Below the pieces are notes generated by a model. That model saw only the letters and a list, made by a program, of their open reading frames with translations, had not been told where the DNA came from and made no database searches. Below, piece after piece: positions 34,051-42,818 of a DNA stretch of 64,000 nucleotides. A program made the position numbers and the translations under genes. The DNA is taken from NCBI RefSeq assembly GCF_006974145.1, contig NZ_CP039456.1, forward strand, positions 1,208,001 through 1,272,000, read 5' to 3'. Position 1 is the stretch's first letter. Every line of letters starts with the position of its first letter. The DNA is from Changchengzhania lutea (GTDB lineage: Bacteria > Bacteroidota > Bacteroidia > Flavobacteriales > Flavobacteriaceae).

Positions 34051-34659
34051 TTAAGTTTTAGTATTTAGTTTGTTTTTTAATTCTGGTTTTGCTTTTTCAA
34101 ACCATTCATCTTTTAGAATACTCAATAAAATGATATCCGCTCTCCCCTTACCATTTATAGCAGGAATAAAATTTCGCAACACCCCTTCTACTTTACAACC
34201 CACACTTTTCATAGCGGCTATACTTATTTTATTTTCGGCATGTGCACCAAAACCTATACGCTCTAATTCCAACGTTTCAAATGCAAATTGAAAGAGTAAA
34301 TATTTACAGCGTTTATTTAATCCTGTCCCGCGAAAATCTTTTCCGTACCATGTATGTCCTAATTTAATAGTTTCTAATTCAGATGAATAATCATAGAATC
34401 TTGTTGTTCCGGCATATTGCTTCTTACTTTTATCAAAAACTACAAAAGGATATTCTTTTTTATGCTTTTTTTTATAAACAGTTGAAGATATATAATTAGT
34501 TAAGTTTTCTAAACCATCTCCTTTTTCAAGAAAATATGTCCACAAATTGTGTTCTTTTGAAATATTTAACAAATACTCAATATGTTCTATTTTAAGAGGA
34601 ATTAGCTTTACATAGCCATCCTCTAAAACATAATGCTTTGAGTAATCTAAATGTGACAC
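34051..34659 (-). CDS. GNAT N-acetyltransferase (RimJ/RimL-like)
   Basis: 202 residues from a GTG start (MSHLDYSKHYVLEDGYVKLI). The acetyl-CoA fold spans about 15-180, with the core strand IKLGHTWYGKDFRGTGLNKRC providing the R/Q-x-x-G-x-G/A equivalent near 95-110, then GFGAHAENKISIAAMKSVGCKVEGVLR. Acceptor unknown. It sits 4 and 6 bases from its neighbours inside the catabolic operon, so it is co-transcribed. A role in modifying the imported solute is possible but unsupported. Confidence 0.85.
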   Translation of the reverse strand: MSHLDYSKHYVLEDGYVKLIPLKIEHIEYLLNISKEHNLWTYFLEKGDGLENLTNYISSTVYKKKHKKEYPFVVFDKSKKQYAGTTRFYDYSSELETIKLGHTWYGKDFRGTGLNKRCKYLLFQFAFETLELERIGFGAHAENKISIAAMKSVGCKVEGVLRNFIPAINGKGRADIILLSILKDEWFEKAKPELKNKLNTKT

Positions 34660-34665
34660 TTGTAT

Positions 34666-35973
34666 CTAACTTTCAATTAAATCAATCAATAAGGCAGCAC
34701 TCCAAGAAAAATTATTCCCACCATAACCTGCATTTCCATTCTGGTGCATGTCTTTTCTTGAATCAAAATATTCGTAAAAACCGTTATTATTTACAATAGC
34801 AATAGTATCTTGCTTAACACGCTCTGCAATTTCGCTATAACCATATGCCTTTAATCCTTTAAACAGCATCCAATTTAAATTAACCCAAACAGGACCTCTC
34901 CAATATTTTTTTGGATTGAAACGTTCACTGGTAGGATCAAAAGAAGCACATAAATATTGATGTTCCCCTCCAAACTTATCCATCATAACTTTTACCATAG
35001 ATGCTGCTCTTTCTTTACTTGGAATACCAGCATATAATGGTGAAAATGATGATGATGATAAAAATCGGAGCGCTCTTTCATTACGTAAATCATAATGTAC
35101 ATATGCACCAAGTTCTTCATCAAACAACTTGCTGTTAAACGAATGAATACTTTTTTCTTGCCATTGCTTTAGTTGACTTACTTTTTCATCGTTACCTAAC
35201 TTTTCATATAAGTTGATTAAACTCTGATTAGACTTAATCAACATGGCATTAAATAGTGGGTCTTGCACCAAAAATGGTGATAGCTCTGCTATTTTTACGT
35301 CACTATAATTGTGTTCTTTTGCTATATCTATGATATATAAATAGTGGTCATATTCTCTTTTTGATGGTCTCTCTGAAGCATCAACGTGCGTCGTATCCCG
35401 CCTTTCAAAAGTGTACTCTGGCGGATTCATGGTATCCCAAATATCATCCCAAATGGGTGAATTATCAGTACCAGATTCCCAATTATGATATATATAAACG
35501 AGCCCTTCGTTTTGAGGGTCTCTGTTTTTATAGAAATACTCATGATTATAGTAAACCTTATCAATAGCCTTTTCAATAAACTTTAAAGTTGCCTCTTTGT
35601 CTTTACTGATACGATACATTTCTTCTAACACAAAACCTGTTACAGGAGGTTGTGTCATGCCTGTTGACCTGTGTTTTTTTGAGGACTGGGGATGTAAATC
35701 AGATCGATGAAAATCTGGTCCAGGAAAATATGTATCGGTCTCAGTATGAAAAATAATATGTGGTATAAAACCATTACCCCATTGTGCATCCAACAAAGTC
35801 TCAATTTCTCTTTCGGCCTTTAGCATATCAAAATGAGCAAACCCAATAGCAATTAAACCTGAATCCCAAAACCATTGGAATGGATATAGGTTAGCGCAAG
35901 GAATACTAAAACCTATCTCATTTTTCCAATTACCATTAAGTACCTCAATAGCTTTATTTTTTAATATGTTCAT
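34666..35973 (-). CDS. GH63 mannosylglycerate/glucosylglycerate hydrolase-like enzyme
   Basis: About 435 residues from ATG 35973. A GTG 13 codons upstream gives an unlikely Lys/Ser extension. It is an (alpha/alpha)6-barrel of the trehalase/GH63 type: FQWFWDSGL (32-40), WGNGFIPHIIF, WESGTDNSP (165-173, Asp170 the likely acid), RRDTTHVD, YWRGPVWVNLNWMLFKGLKAYG, and GFYEYFD (398-404, Glu401 the likely base) ahead of FSWSAAL. Size and motifs fit the bacterial mannosylglycerate hydrolase / glucosylglycerate hydrolase group better than trehalase or large GH63 glucosidases. No signal peptide is seen, so it acts in the cytoplasm. The adjacent glycerate kinase supports a glycosyl-glycerate substrate. 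Confidence 0.75.
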   Translation of the reverse strand: MNILKNKAIEVLNGNWKNEIGFSIPCANLYPFQWFWDSGLIAIGFAHFDMLKAEREIETLLDAQWGNGFIPHIIFHTETDTYFPGPDFHRSDLHPQSSKKHRSTGMTQPPVTGFVLEEMYRISKDKEATLKFIEKAIDKVYYNHEYFYKNRDPQNEGLVYIYHNWESGTDNSPIWDDIWDTMNPPEYTFERRDTTHVDASERPSKREYDHYLYIIDIAKEHNYSDVKIAELSPFLVQDPLFNAMLIKSNQSLINLYEKLGNDEKVSQLKQWQEKSIHSFNSKLFDEELGAYVHYDLRNERALRFLSSSSFSPLYAGIPSKERAASMVKVMMDKFGGEHQYLCASFDPTSERFNPKKYWRGPVWVNLNWMLFKGLKAYGYSEIAERVKQDTIAIVNNNGFYEYFDSRKDMHQNGNAGYGGNNFSWSAALLIDLIES

Positions 35974-36059
35974 ACTTTTTATACTTTTTTTTAAAAAACC
36001 CACCACTAACACTTAACTGTGTAAGTGATGAGTTAATTAATCAAACTAATCAATATAAT

Positions 36060-38735
36060 TTAAAAACTGAATGTTGCTGTTAAGAAGAATCTACGTGGTA
36101 AAATAGGTCTTCCGAAGAAAAACTCTGCGTCACCAGCTTGATTTACATTTCTTGGATCCCCTTCAGTAACCCCTTCATCATTAAATAGATTGAATACAGA
36201 GAAACCGAGTCTTAATGTATCGTCACTATCTTCATTATCTCCCATTTTAAACATATACCCAGCTCCAATACGTGCAATAGAAATGGCATCTAATTCTACT
36301 GTATTGTTATCAGCTGCAAATTTATTTCCTGTATGATTTAAAGAGAACAATGCATCAAATTTATTATCATCGAAATGCACGCCTAAGCTTCCTAAAAAGT
36401 TAGGTTGTCTTGCTAATTCATTCCCTTCATTAGTTGTAGAAGACGTATTGTTAGTTAAATCTGTAGAAACATTTTTTGAAATCTCATGATCTTGATAAGT
36501 CCCTGTACCTCTCAAACTAAAGTTATCAGCAAAACTCCAATCAAATGACGTCTCTAAACCAATAGTTCTAGTGCTTTGTTCCGATCTTGTTAAATCAACC
36601 AATGCACCACTTACAAATCCTTGGTCTATTTTAATTCTATCAGTTAATCCTACATAATAGGCCGCTAAAGACCCTTTTAATTTTGCGGTTCCTAATTTTG
36701 CCCCAACTTCAAATTGAGTGATTTTTTCTGAATCATATTTACTTCCTGTAACACCAGAAGCTATAGGCGTAAACCCTCGTATTTGAGGAAAAAAGAAGCC
36801 TCTAGAAAAGTTAGCATATAAGTTGACAGGTTCACTAATTTTGTATAAACCAGCCAAAGACACGGCCCAATCTGTTGCACTAACATTAGCTCTGGTAAAA
36901 CTACCATCTGCAAAGTTAACGTTTGCTAATTCTGGTGTTAAAGTAGCATCATCATAAACTTGACTTTCTACAATGTTTCCATTACTAAAAGTTCCTTCTG
37001 TATTTTCTATTCTTAATCCAACATCAAAACGCCATTTATCAAAAACCATCTCATCTGTTAAATAAAAAGCAGTTTTACTTTGATATAAAAACTTGTTTGA
37101 AGTCATACCAATTCTGTTATAAAGGCCTCCTGTTGAAAACGTAACATCATTTCCGCCAGTATCAACATAACTTAAGTTTACTAATTGAGGATTGTTGTTA
37201 AACTCAGACAATACTCTATATTGATAGTTAACATCTTCTGCCTCAGTACGTGCTAAATAAACACCTCCCGTAATATTGTGTGTTCCGTTAGTCACCTCTA
37301 AAGTTTTAGTTAATGAAGCTTCTCCAGAGTAATCTGTCATAGGGCGTAATCTATCTACATGTAAATTGTCTACAACTAAATCAGACCCGTTAATTGCAGC
37401 CGATGTTCCTTGGTATTGAGCGGTAAACCCTAAATTGTCTGGTGCAACATTACTAACATAATCATTTAAAGTAATAGGGTTATTATTGTCTCCATTACCT
37501 CCAACATATAATGCAAAATTATGCTTATAATTTGCATACTTAACTTTCGATTTAAATTTTAAATCATCAGAGAAATTATAATTAAAGTCCGCCATTAAGT
37601 ATCCACCTTGCGTGAAAACCCCATCTTCAATTGGACTTTCATAAACACCTCCTGGAGTTAAGAAAGATGTATTGGCTAATTCTCCAGACAATAATTGAGA
37701 TACATCTTCACCATCATTACCGGCAATTCTTTTTCTGTTTCCATCTAAAGGAAGTGGTAAAAAGAATTGTGCTTTATCATTAATAAACTGACCATGGACT
37801 GTAAGCGATCCATTTTCAAATTTCTTTTTGATATTAGCTCTAAACTGAACACCTTTTGTTGGCAATCCTGTTTCAATTGGACCGTCATCTTTTCTAACAA
37901 AACCAGTAAATGCATAGTATGTATTAGAACCTTCTCCTCCTAATTTTCCACCAGTATAGAAGTCAGTTTTTAAGCGTCCTTTATCCGCCCATTCCACATT
38001 AATAATGTTTTCATCATTGGAATCTCCAGTTTTACTTGTGTAGTTAATAATACCAGCAACCGAACCAGCACCATATAATACAGCAGCACCACCACGAACA
38101 AATTCAACACCTTTAAATCCTATATCTGGTCTTGCGTATACATCATGAGCAGAAGAGTTTAATCCAAACGTACTCATTAATGGCATACCATCATATTGAA
38201 GCGGGTTAAATACATATTGTCCTCCAGAAGGTAACCCTCTTACAAATACATTCGTAGCAGTTTCACCACCACCACCTTCAGCAGTAATACCTGGAATACT
38301 TCTAATGATATCGGCTTGACTATTTGCAGAAAGCTTGGTTATTTCTTTTTGCTTTATTGAACTGATTGACATTGGTGTCTCCTTTTGAGATCTAAAAGTA
38401 GCAGAAGCAGTTAATACAACTTCATCTAAAGAATTACCACCCTCTGCCAATTCAATTTGCAAAGTAATTGGGGATCCATCAAGTGTTACTGTTTTTTCTT
38501 GAGTCTCATATCCTAAATAAGATATTTTAACAGTTTGAACCCCTGTTAGATTTGTTGAAAAACTAAAGTTTCCATCAAAATCTGATGTTGCACCTGATGT
38601 ACTTCCAACTACAAGTAAGTTTGCTCCAGTAATTGGCACACCAGCTTTGTCTTTAACGGTTCCTGATATATCCGTTTGTGAAAACGTCACGGAAATGCTA
38701 AATACGCATAATAATGTAAAAATAATTTTTTTCAT
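36060..38735 (-). CDS. TonB-dependent outer-membrane receptor
   Basis: 891 residues. Signal peptide 1-19 (ending SVTFSQ), carboxypeptidase-regulatory-like domain about 22-105 (ISGTVKDKAGVPITGANLLV), a plug about 115-240 (TPMSISSIKQKEITKL, VFVRGLPSGGQY, GFKGVEFVRGGAAVLYGAGS), then a 22-strand barrel ending in Phe (FFLTATFSF). It is shorter than SusC and has no SusD neighbour, so it is a stand-alone receptor for a small solute. First gene of the catabolic operon, reading away from lacI, with operator and promoter in the gap. Confidence 0.92.
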   Translation of the reverse strand: MKKIIFTLLCVFSISVTFSQTDISGTVKDKAGVPITGANLLVVGSTSGATSDFDGNFSFSTNLTGVQTVKISYLGYETQEKTVTLDGSPITLQIELAEGGNSLDEVVLTASATFRSQKETPMSISSIKQKEITKLSANSQADIIRSIPGITAEGGGGETATNVFVRGLPSGGQYVFNPLQYDGMPLMSTFGLNSSAHDVYARPDIGFKGVEFVRGGAAVLYGAGSVAGIINYTSKTGDSNDENIINVEWADKGRLKTDFYTGGKLGGEGSNTYYAFTGFVRKDDGPIETGLPTKGVQFRANIKKKFENGSLTVHGQFINDKAQFFLPLPLDGNRKRIAGNDGEDVSQLLSGELANTSFLTPGGVYESPIEDGVFTQGGYLMADFNYNFSDDLKFKSKVKYANYKHNFALYVGGNGDNNNPITLNDYVSNVAPDNLGFTAQYQGTSAAINGSDLVVDNLHVDRLRPMTDYSGEASLTKTLEVTNGTHNITGGVYLARTEAEDVNYQYRVLSEFNNNPQLVNLSYVDTGGNDVTFSTGGLYNRIGMTSNKFLYQSKTAFYLTDEMVFDKWRFDVGLRIENTEGTFSNGNIVESQVYDDATLTPELANVNFADGSFTRANVSATDWAVSLAGLYKISEPVNLYANFSRGFFFPQIRGFTPIASGVTGSKYDSEKITQFEVGAKLGTAKLKGSLAAYYVGLTDRIKIDQGFVSGALVDLTRSEQSTRTIGLETSFDWSFADNFSLRGTGTYQDHEISKNVSTDLTNNTSSTTNEGNELARQPNFLGSLGVHFDDNKFDALFSLNHTGNKFAADNNTVELDAISIARIGAGYMFKMGDNEDSDDTLRLGFSVFNLFNDEGVTEGDPRNVNQAGDAEFFFGRPILPRRFFLTATFSF

Positions 38736-38762
38736 AATACTTAGAATTAGTTAACTTTTAAT

Positions 38763-38770
38763 CAAATTTA
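38763..38770 (-). promoter_or_regulatory. -7 box TAAATTTG of the catabolic operon
   Basis: Minus-strand TAAATTTG, 27 bases before the TonB-receptor ATG and 46 bases from the LacI operator. Confidence 0.45.
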
Positions 38771-38816
38771 TGGGCATATGCACAATAAAAGTTCTAAAAA
38801 ATTGTCATATTTTTAT

Positions 38817-38840
38817 GCAAACGTTTGCGGGAACGTTTGT
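38817..38840. promoter_or_regulatory. LacI-family operator pair
   Basis: gcaaacgtttgc (38817-38828) is a perfect 12-bp palindrome with the central CG typical of LacI/PurR operators. A second, weaker half-matching site gggaacgtttgt follows directly (38829-38840) with the same aacgtt core. Both lie between the divergent TonB-receptor and lacI genes and are the obvious target of the adjacent regulator. Confidence 0.8.
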
Positions 38841-38852
38841 TTTTTACATTTA
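38824..38852 (+). promoter_or_regulatory. Candidate lacI promoter overlapping the operator
   Basis: TTTG at 38824-38827 lies 17 bases before TACATTTA (38845-38852, one mismatch to TAnnTTTG), 25 bases ahead of the lacI ATG. The -33 element is inside the operator, which predicts autoregulation. Confidence 0.4.
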
Positions 38853-38877
38853 TACATAATAAAATTTACACATTAAG

Positions 38878-39900
38878 ATGAAAAATGAAGTGGTTACCCT
38901 AAAAAAATTAGCACAAATGCTTGACTTATCTACTTCTACAATTTCGAGAGCACTTAATGATCATCCTGATATTAGTGAATCTACTACAGAGAAAGTAAAA
39001 AAACTAGCAACAGATTTAAACTATGTCCCTAATATATTCGCAAAAGGGTTTAGGCGGCACAAAAGCAATATCATAGGTGTTATTGTACCTAGTATAACAC
39101 ATTATTTCACTACTACTATCATTAGGAGTATTCTTGAAGAAGCAGCACTAAAAGGGTATCGCGTCATTATTTCTGAATCGAATAATGATATAAATAAACA
39201 ATCGGAAATGCTAAATACCATGATACAGTTTGGAGTTGATGGCATTTTGATGTCACTTTCAAAAATGACTCGTAATGTTGAAAGTGTTTTAAAAATAGCC
39301 AATACCATTCCCTTAATTTTATTTGACAAAGTGTCTAACAAAATACCTTGTACGCAGGTAAGGGTAAATGATGAAGAGGCTGCTTTTAATGCCATTGAAC
39401 ATTTAATTAATATTGGTAAAAAAAGAATTGCCATTATTAAAGAATCTGAATTTTCATATAATTCTGAAAAACGATATACGGGATATTTACGAGCACTCAA
39501 GGAGCATCAAATTCCATTAGACGATAAAATAATTTTAAGCTGTGAGGATATTAATATGGAACAAGGAAAAATATTAACCAATATATTGCTGAATCTAAAA
39601 GAAAGACCAGATGCTATCTTTGCCATTACAGATAGTGCCGCCATAGGAGTAATTAAAATATTAAAAAAGTATAATGTGAACATTCCAAAAGAAATTGCTG
39701 TAGTGGGATTCAGTAATTCTTCCCACTCTACAGTTATAGAACCTCAACTAACTACCGTCGATCAACCGGGAAATAGAATAGGAAAAACTGCCGTTAACTA
39801 TTTAATTGAAGAAATAAATGCCACGGGTGAAACCATAATGAATAAAACCATTGAAATAAAAACCAATCTTATTATTAGAGAATCTTCTTTTAAAATTTAA
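38878..39900 (+). CDS. LacI-family transcriptional regulator
   Basis: 340 residues. The N-terminal HTH is TLKKLAQMLDLSTSTISRAL (7-26) with hinge helix near 45-60. A periplasmic-binding-protein-like sensor domain runs from about 62 (IIGVIVPSI) to the end, including DAIFAITDSAAIGVIKIL and AVVGFSNSSHSTVIEPQLTTVDQP. It probably represses the divergent TonB-receptor operon until an inducer (glycosyl-glycerate, glycerate or sugar) is present. It is the right-hand gene of the inserted locus. Confidence 0.95.
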   Translation: MKNEVVTLKKLAQMLDLSTSTISRALNDHPDISESTTEKVKKLATDLNYVPNIFAKGFRRHKSNIIGVIVPSITHYFTTTIIRSILEEAALKGYRVIISESNNDINKQSEMLNTMIQFGVDGILMSLSKMTRNVESVLKIANTIPLILFDKVSNKIPCTQVRVNDEEAAFNAIEHLINIGKKRIAIIKESEFSYNSEKRYTGYLRALKEHQIPLDDKIILSCEDINMEQGKILTNILLNLKERPDAIFAITDSAAIGVIKILKKYNVNIPKEIAVVGFSNSSHSTVIEPQLTTVDQPGNRIGKTAVNYLIEEINATGETIMNKTIEIKTNLIIRESSFKI

Positions 39901-39939
39901 AATATCCTATATAATCAAGTATTCCTATATCTATTTTAA

Positions 39940-39947
39940 TATTTTTG
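39940..39947 (+). promoter_or_regulatory. -7 box TATTTTTG four bases before the uppP ATG
   Basis: Perfect TAnnTTTG match followed by cctc and the ATG at 39952. Implies a leaderless or near-leaderless uppP-truB message independent of lacI. Confidence 0.4.
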
Positions 39948-39951
39948 CCTC

Positions 39952-40746
39952 ATGGAAATAATTGACGCTATCATTCTAGGCATCATTCAAGGACTCACCG
40001 AATTTTTACCGGTATCATCAAGTGGTCATTTAGAAATTGGCAAAGCCATTCTTGGCGATAACTCCGTTCCAGAAGAAAGTTTGCTGTTTACCGTAGTCCT
40101 TCATTTTGCGACAGCACTAAGCACCATGGTTGTCTTTAGAAAAGATATTTTGGAACTCTTAAAAGGGGTGTTTAAATTTGAATGGAATGACGATTTACAA
40201 TTTGTTTCTAAAATTGCGATATCCATGATTCCCGCTGTGATTGTCGGATTATTTTTTGAAGATCAACTGGAGCAACTTTTTGGTGACAATATTTTACTAG
40301 TGGGCTGTATGCTCATTGTTACGGCTATTCTATTATTTCTTGCAGATAGAGCCAAAGACACCCAAAAAAAAGTATCCTTTTCAAATGCCTTTATTATTGG
40401 TATTTCACAAGCTGTGGCGATGCTTCCAGGAATTTCTAGATCTGGGGCAACCATATCGACCTCTGTATTGTTGGGAAATGATAAAACCAAGGCAGCTCGA
40501 TTTTCATTTCTAATGGTGGTTCCTTTAATATTTGGTAAAATTGGAAAAGACATTTTTAGTGGGGATCTTAGATATGATAGCACAAACTTCACCTCATTAT
40601 CCATTGGTTTTATTGCTGCTTTTATTGCTGGTTTATTTGCTTGTACATGGATGATTGCATTAGTTAAAAAAAGTAAACTCTCCTACTTTGCTATATACTG
40701 TGCCATAGTTGGTACTGTTGCTATTATCTTTTCATTATTAAATTAA
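39952..40746 (+). CDS. uppP: Undecaprenyl-diphosphatase
   Basis: Dephosphorylates undecaprenyl diphosphate to recycle the peptidoglycan lipid carrier; confers bacitracin tolerance (BacA). 264 residues, about eight TM segments. Motif 1 EFLPVSSSGH is at 17-26 and motif 2 PGISRSGATIS near 158-168. truB follows after 1 base. Confidence 0.95.
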   Translation: MEIIDAIILGIIQGLTEFLPVSSSGHLEIGKAILGDNSVPEESLLFTVVLHFATALSTMVVFRKDILELLKGVFKFEWNDDLQFVSKIAISMIPAVIVGLFFEDQLEQLFGDNILLVGCMLIVTAILLFLADRAKDTQKKVSFSNAFIIGISQAVAMLPGISRSGATISTSVLLGNDKTKAARFSFLMVVPLIFGKIGKDIFSGDLRYDSTNFTSLSIGFIAAFIAGLFACTWMIALVKKSKLSYFAIYCAIVGTVAIIFSLLN

Positions 40747-40747
40747 G

Positions 40748-41449
40748 ATGAAAACCGTCGAAGATTATCTTTCAGGTCAAGTACTCCTCATAGACAAACC
40801 ATTAAAATGGACTTCCTTCCAAGTTGTAAACAAGTTGCGCTGGGAAATACGGCAACACTTTAAAATTAAAAAAATAAAAGTAGGTCATGCCGGAACTTTA
40901 GACCCTTTGGCTACGGGTTTGCTGGTGATTTGCACAGGCAAAATGACAAAGCAGATTGACACCTTTCAAGGACAGCTAAAAGAATATACAGGCACTTTTG
41001 TTTTGGGCAGCACCACACCTTCTTATGATTTGGAGACCGAAGTTAACGGCACTTTCCCCGCAGATCACATTACAGAGGATTTAATTCATAAAACAACAGC
41101 GCTATTTATTGGAGAGATTCAGCAATATCCACCTGTTTTTTCAGCACTGAAAAAAGATGGCAAGCGTTTATATGAATTCGCACGAGCTGGTGAGGATGTA
41201 AAAATAGAGCCAAGAACCGTGCACATCCAAGAATTTGAAATTACAAAAATTGACGGGTTACAAATTGATTTCAGAGTGGCTTGCAGTAAGGGTACTTACA
41301 TCCGTTCTTTAGCTTATGATTTTGGGAAGGCTCTTAATTCAGGTGCACATTTATCAGCCTTACGGAGAACAAAAATTGGCGATTTTAATGTGGAGAAGGC
41401 TGAGACTATTGAAGGCTTCATTAACGGGCTTAACAACCTTATTACATAA
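40748..41449 (+). CDS. truB: tRNA pseudouridine-55 synthase
   Basis: Makes pseudouridine 55 in the T-loop of tRNAs. 233 residues. Catalytic Asp52 lies in GHAGTLDPLATGLLV (46-60). Other family segments are YPPVFSALKKDGKRLYEFAR (about 131-150) and CSKGTYIRSLAYDFG (about 179-193). It lacks the C-terminal PUA domain found in some TruBs, as usual in this phylum. Co-transcribed with uppP. Confidence 0.95.
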   Translation: MKTVEDYLSGQVLLIDKPLKWTSFQVVNKLRWEIRQHFKIKKIKVGHAGTLDPLATGLLVICTGKMTKQIDTFQGQLKEYTGTFVLGSTTPSYDLETEVNGTFPADHITEDLIHKTTALFIGEIQQYPPVFSALKKDGKRLYEFARAGEDVKIEPRTVHIQEFEITKIDGLQIDFRVACSKGTYIRSLAYDFGKALNSGAHLSALRRTKIGDFNVEKAETIEGFINGLNNLIT

Positions 41450-41494
41450 TTTTACGTATATTTCATATACAAACATCAAGAATATTATTAGATT

Positions 41495-42217
41495 TTGAAC
41501 TTTACAGATCAACATAAAGCCGTATTACTCACGTTTCTTATCTCCGGAACGGTAGTACTTTCTGTGTTCAATTTTAATCTAAAACAGAAAAATACTTTTG
41601 AATCTGAAAGCTACTATCAAGTAGAACCAGAACAAGAATTAACGGAAGAAGATATTAAAGTGCTCGAAGCCTTGGAACAATTAAATGCAAGTAAGGCCGA
41701 AACCAATCAGGCCTTTAATGAAAGTCAAGATAAAAAGCATTTTGCACAAGCCTACAAACCCATTGCCCCTCCCGAAGACTTTAAACCCGCTACACCAAGT
41801 GAAAGTGATGAAGGAGACAGCGCTAACACAAGTATACCTCCCAAGGACATACATGAACCCGCTATAGATGAAGCCGATATCTCATCTTTTAGTAAGGTTA
41901 ATGATTTATTGAAAAAGCAACAAAGTGAGGGTGTCAATAAAAAAAGTACGATACGCTATTCCTTAGTTGGAAGAACACATCAATTCTTACCAACGCCTGT
42001 TTACTTATGTGAAACTGGTGGTAAAATCGTCATTAATATTACTGTTAATTCCAGAGGAAAAGTGACTGACGCCTATGTCAATTCATCCTCAACATCATCT
42101 AATGAATGTTTGAAAGAACACGCCTTGGAATATGCAAATAAATCAAAATTTAGTGCGGATGCTTCAAAAGATACGCAGCTAGGGTCTATAACGTTCTATT
42201 TTATTGGCAAAAGCTAG
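41495..42217 (+). CDS. TonB-like envelope protein
   Basis: 240 residues from a TTG start (no ATG in frame upstream). One N-terminal TM helix (about 11-27), an acidic coiled linker, a Pro-rich stretch YKPIAPPEDFKPATPSES (about 88-105), and a C-terminal domain with GGKIVINITVNSRGKVTDAYV (about 170-190), like the TonB C-terminal fold. It may be a divergent energy transducer or related periplasm-spanning protein. It follows truB by 45 bases. Its 3' end overlaps the convergent thioredoxin-like gene by 17 bases. Confidence 0.65.
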   Translation: MNFTDQHKAVLLTFLISGTVVLSVFNFNLKQKNTFESESYYQVEPEQELTEEDIKVLEALEQLNASKAETNQAFNESQDKKHFAQAYKPIAPPEDFKPATPSESDEGDSANTSIPPKDIHEPAIDEADISSFSKVNDLLKKQQSEGVNKKSTIRYSLVGRTHQFLPTPVYLCETGGKIVINITVNSRGKVTDAYVNSSSTSSNECLKEHALEYANKSKFSADASKDTQLGSITFYFIGKS

Positions 42218-42818
42218 TTTCTAATTGACAAAATATGGCAGTCATGTCCTCAATTACATTCTGCCCTTTGTTTTGATTGTACCAATGCTGTAAATCCTCC
42301 TTAAAATCTGGCGTTAAAACACCATGTAGCGCTTTAAACCTTTTCACAAAATGAGTAGCTTCAGAAGGTCTAGGGCCAAAGGTGTTTACAACCTCACCAG
42401 AATCATTATCCACTAATAATACTTTAGGTACGGAACGACTACCGTTAGTTAAAAAAGCATCCATAAGTTCTGGATGCTCATCACGAAGTACGACCTTAAA
42501 TTCAATATGAGTATTTAATTGGGCTATTTTATTAAGTACAGGCAAAACATGTGCCGCATCACCACACCAGCTCTCCGAAATGACCAACATGGTAATAGGG
42601 GCGTTAACAGACTGTATTTTAGCCTTGGCATCATCACTAACCTTAAGCGTTTTATCCCAGCGATTCATACGCTTGTCGTTCATTTTTGTGTAATTAATTA
42701 AGTCTTCGGTTTTTTCAAGACCTGTTGTAGAATGCGTCTCAGCCAGCCTCTTAACCAACTCTCTATAGGCTTCGTAAGATATGCCTTGTTCTAATCCTTT
42801 TTTTATATAACCTTTCAT
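42201..42818 (-). CDS. Thioredoxin-family protein with single active-site Cys
   Basis: 205 residues. The thioredoxin-like core starts near 68 (VNAPITMLVISESWCGDAAH). Only Cys85 of the usual CxxC remains (WCGDA), followed by the cis-Pro region SRSVPKVLLVD near 130. Without the resolving Cys it is unlikely to be a classical dithiol oxidoreductase. This WCGDA form is common in Bacteroidota and Bacillota (annotated thioredoxin family). Cytoplasmic, no signal peptide. Confidence 0.8.
   Translation of the reverse strand: MKGYIKKGLEQGISYEAYRELVKRLAETHSTTGLEKTEDLINYTKMNDKRMNRWDKTLKVSDDAKAKIQSVNAPITMLVISESWCGDAAHVLPVLNKIAQLNTHIEFKVVLRDEHPELMDAFLTNGSRSVPKVLLVDNDSGEVVNTFGPRPSEATHFVKRFKALHGVLTPDFKEDLQHWYNQNKGQNVIEDMTAIFCQLETSFCQ

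Noticed and set aside
36060-38735. SusC of a SusC/SusD polysaccharide utilisation locus
   Set aside because: Too short for SusC and no SusD-like lipoprotein follows.
39102-39500. 132-codon open frame antisense to lacI
   Set aside because: A shadow of the LacI reading frame with no family resemblance or start context.
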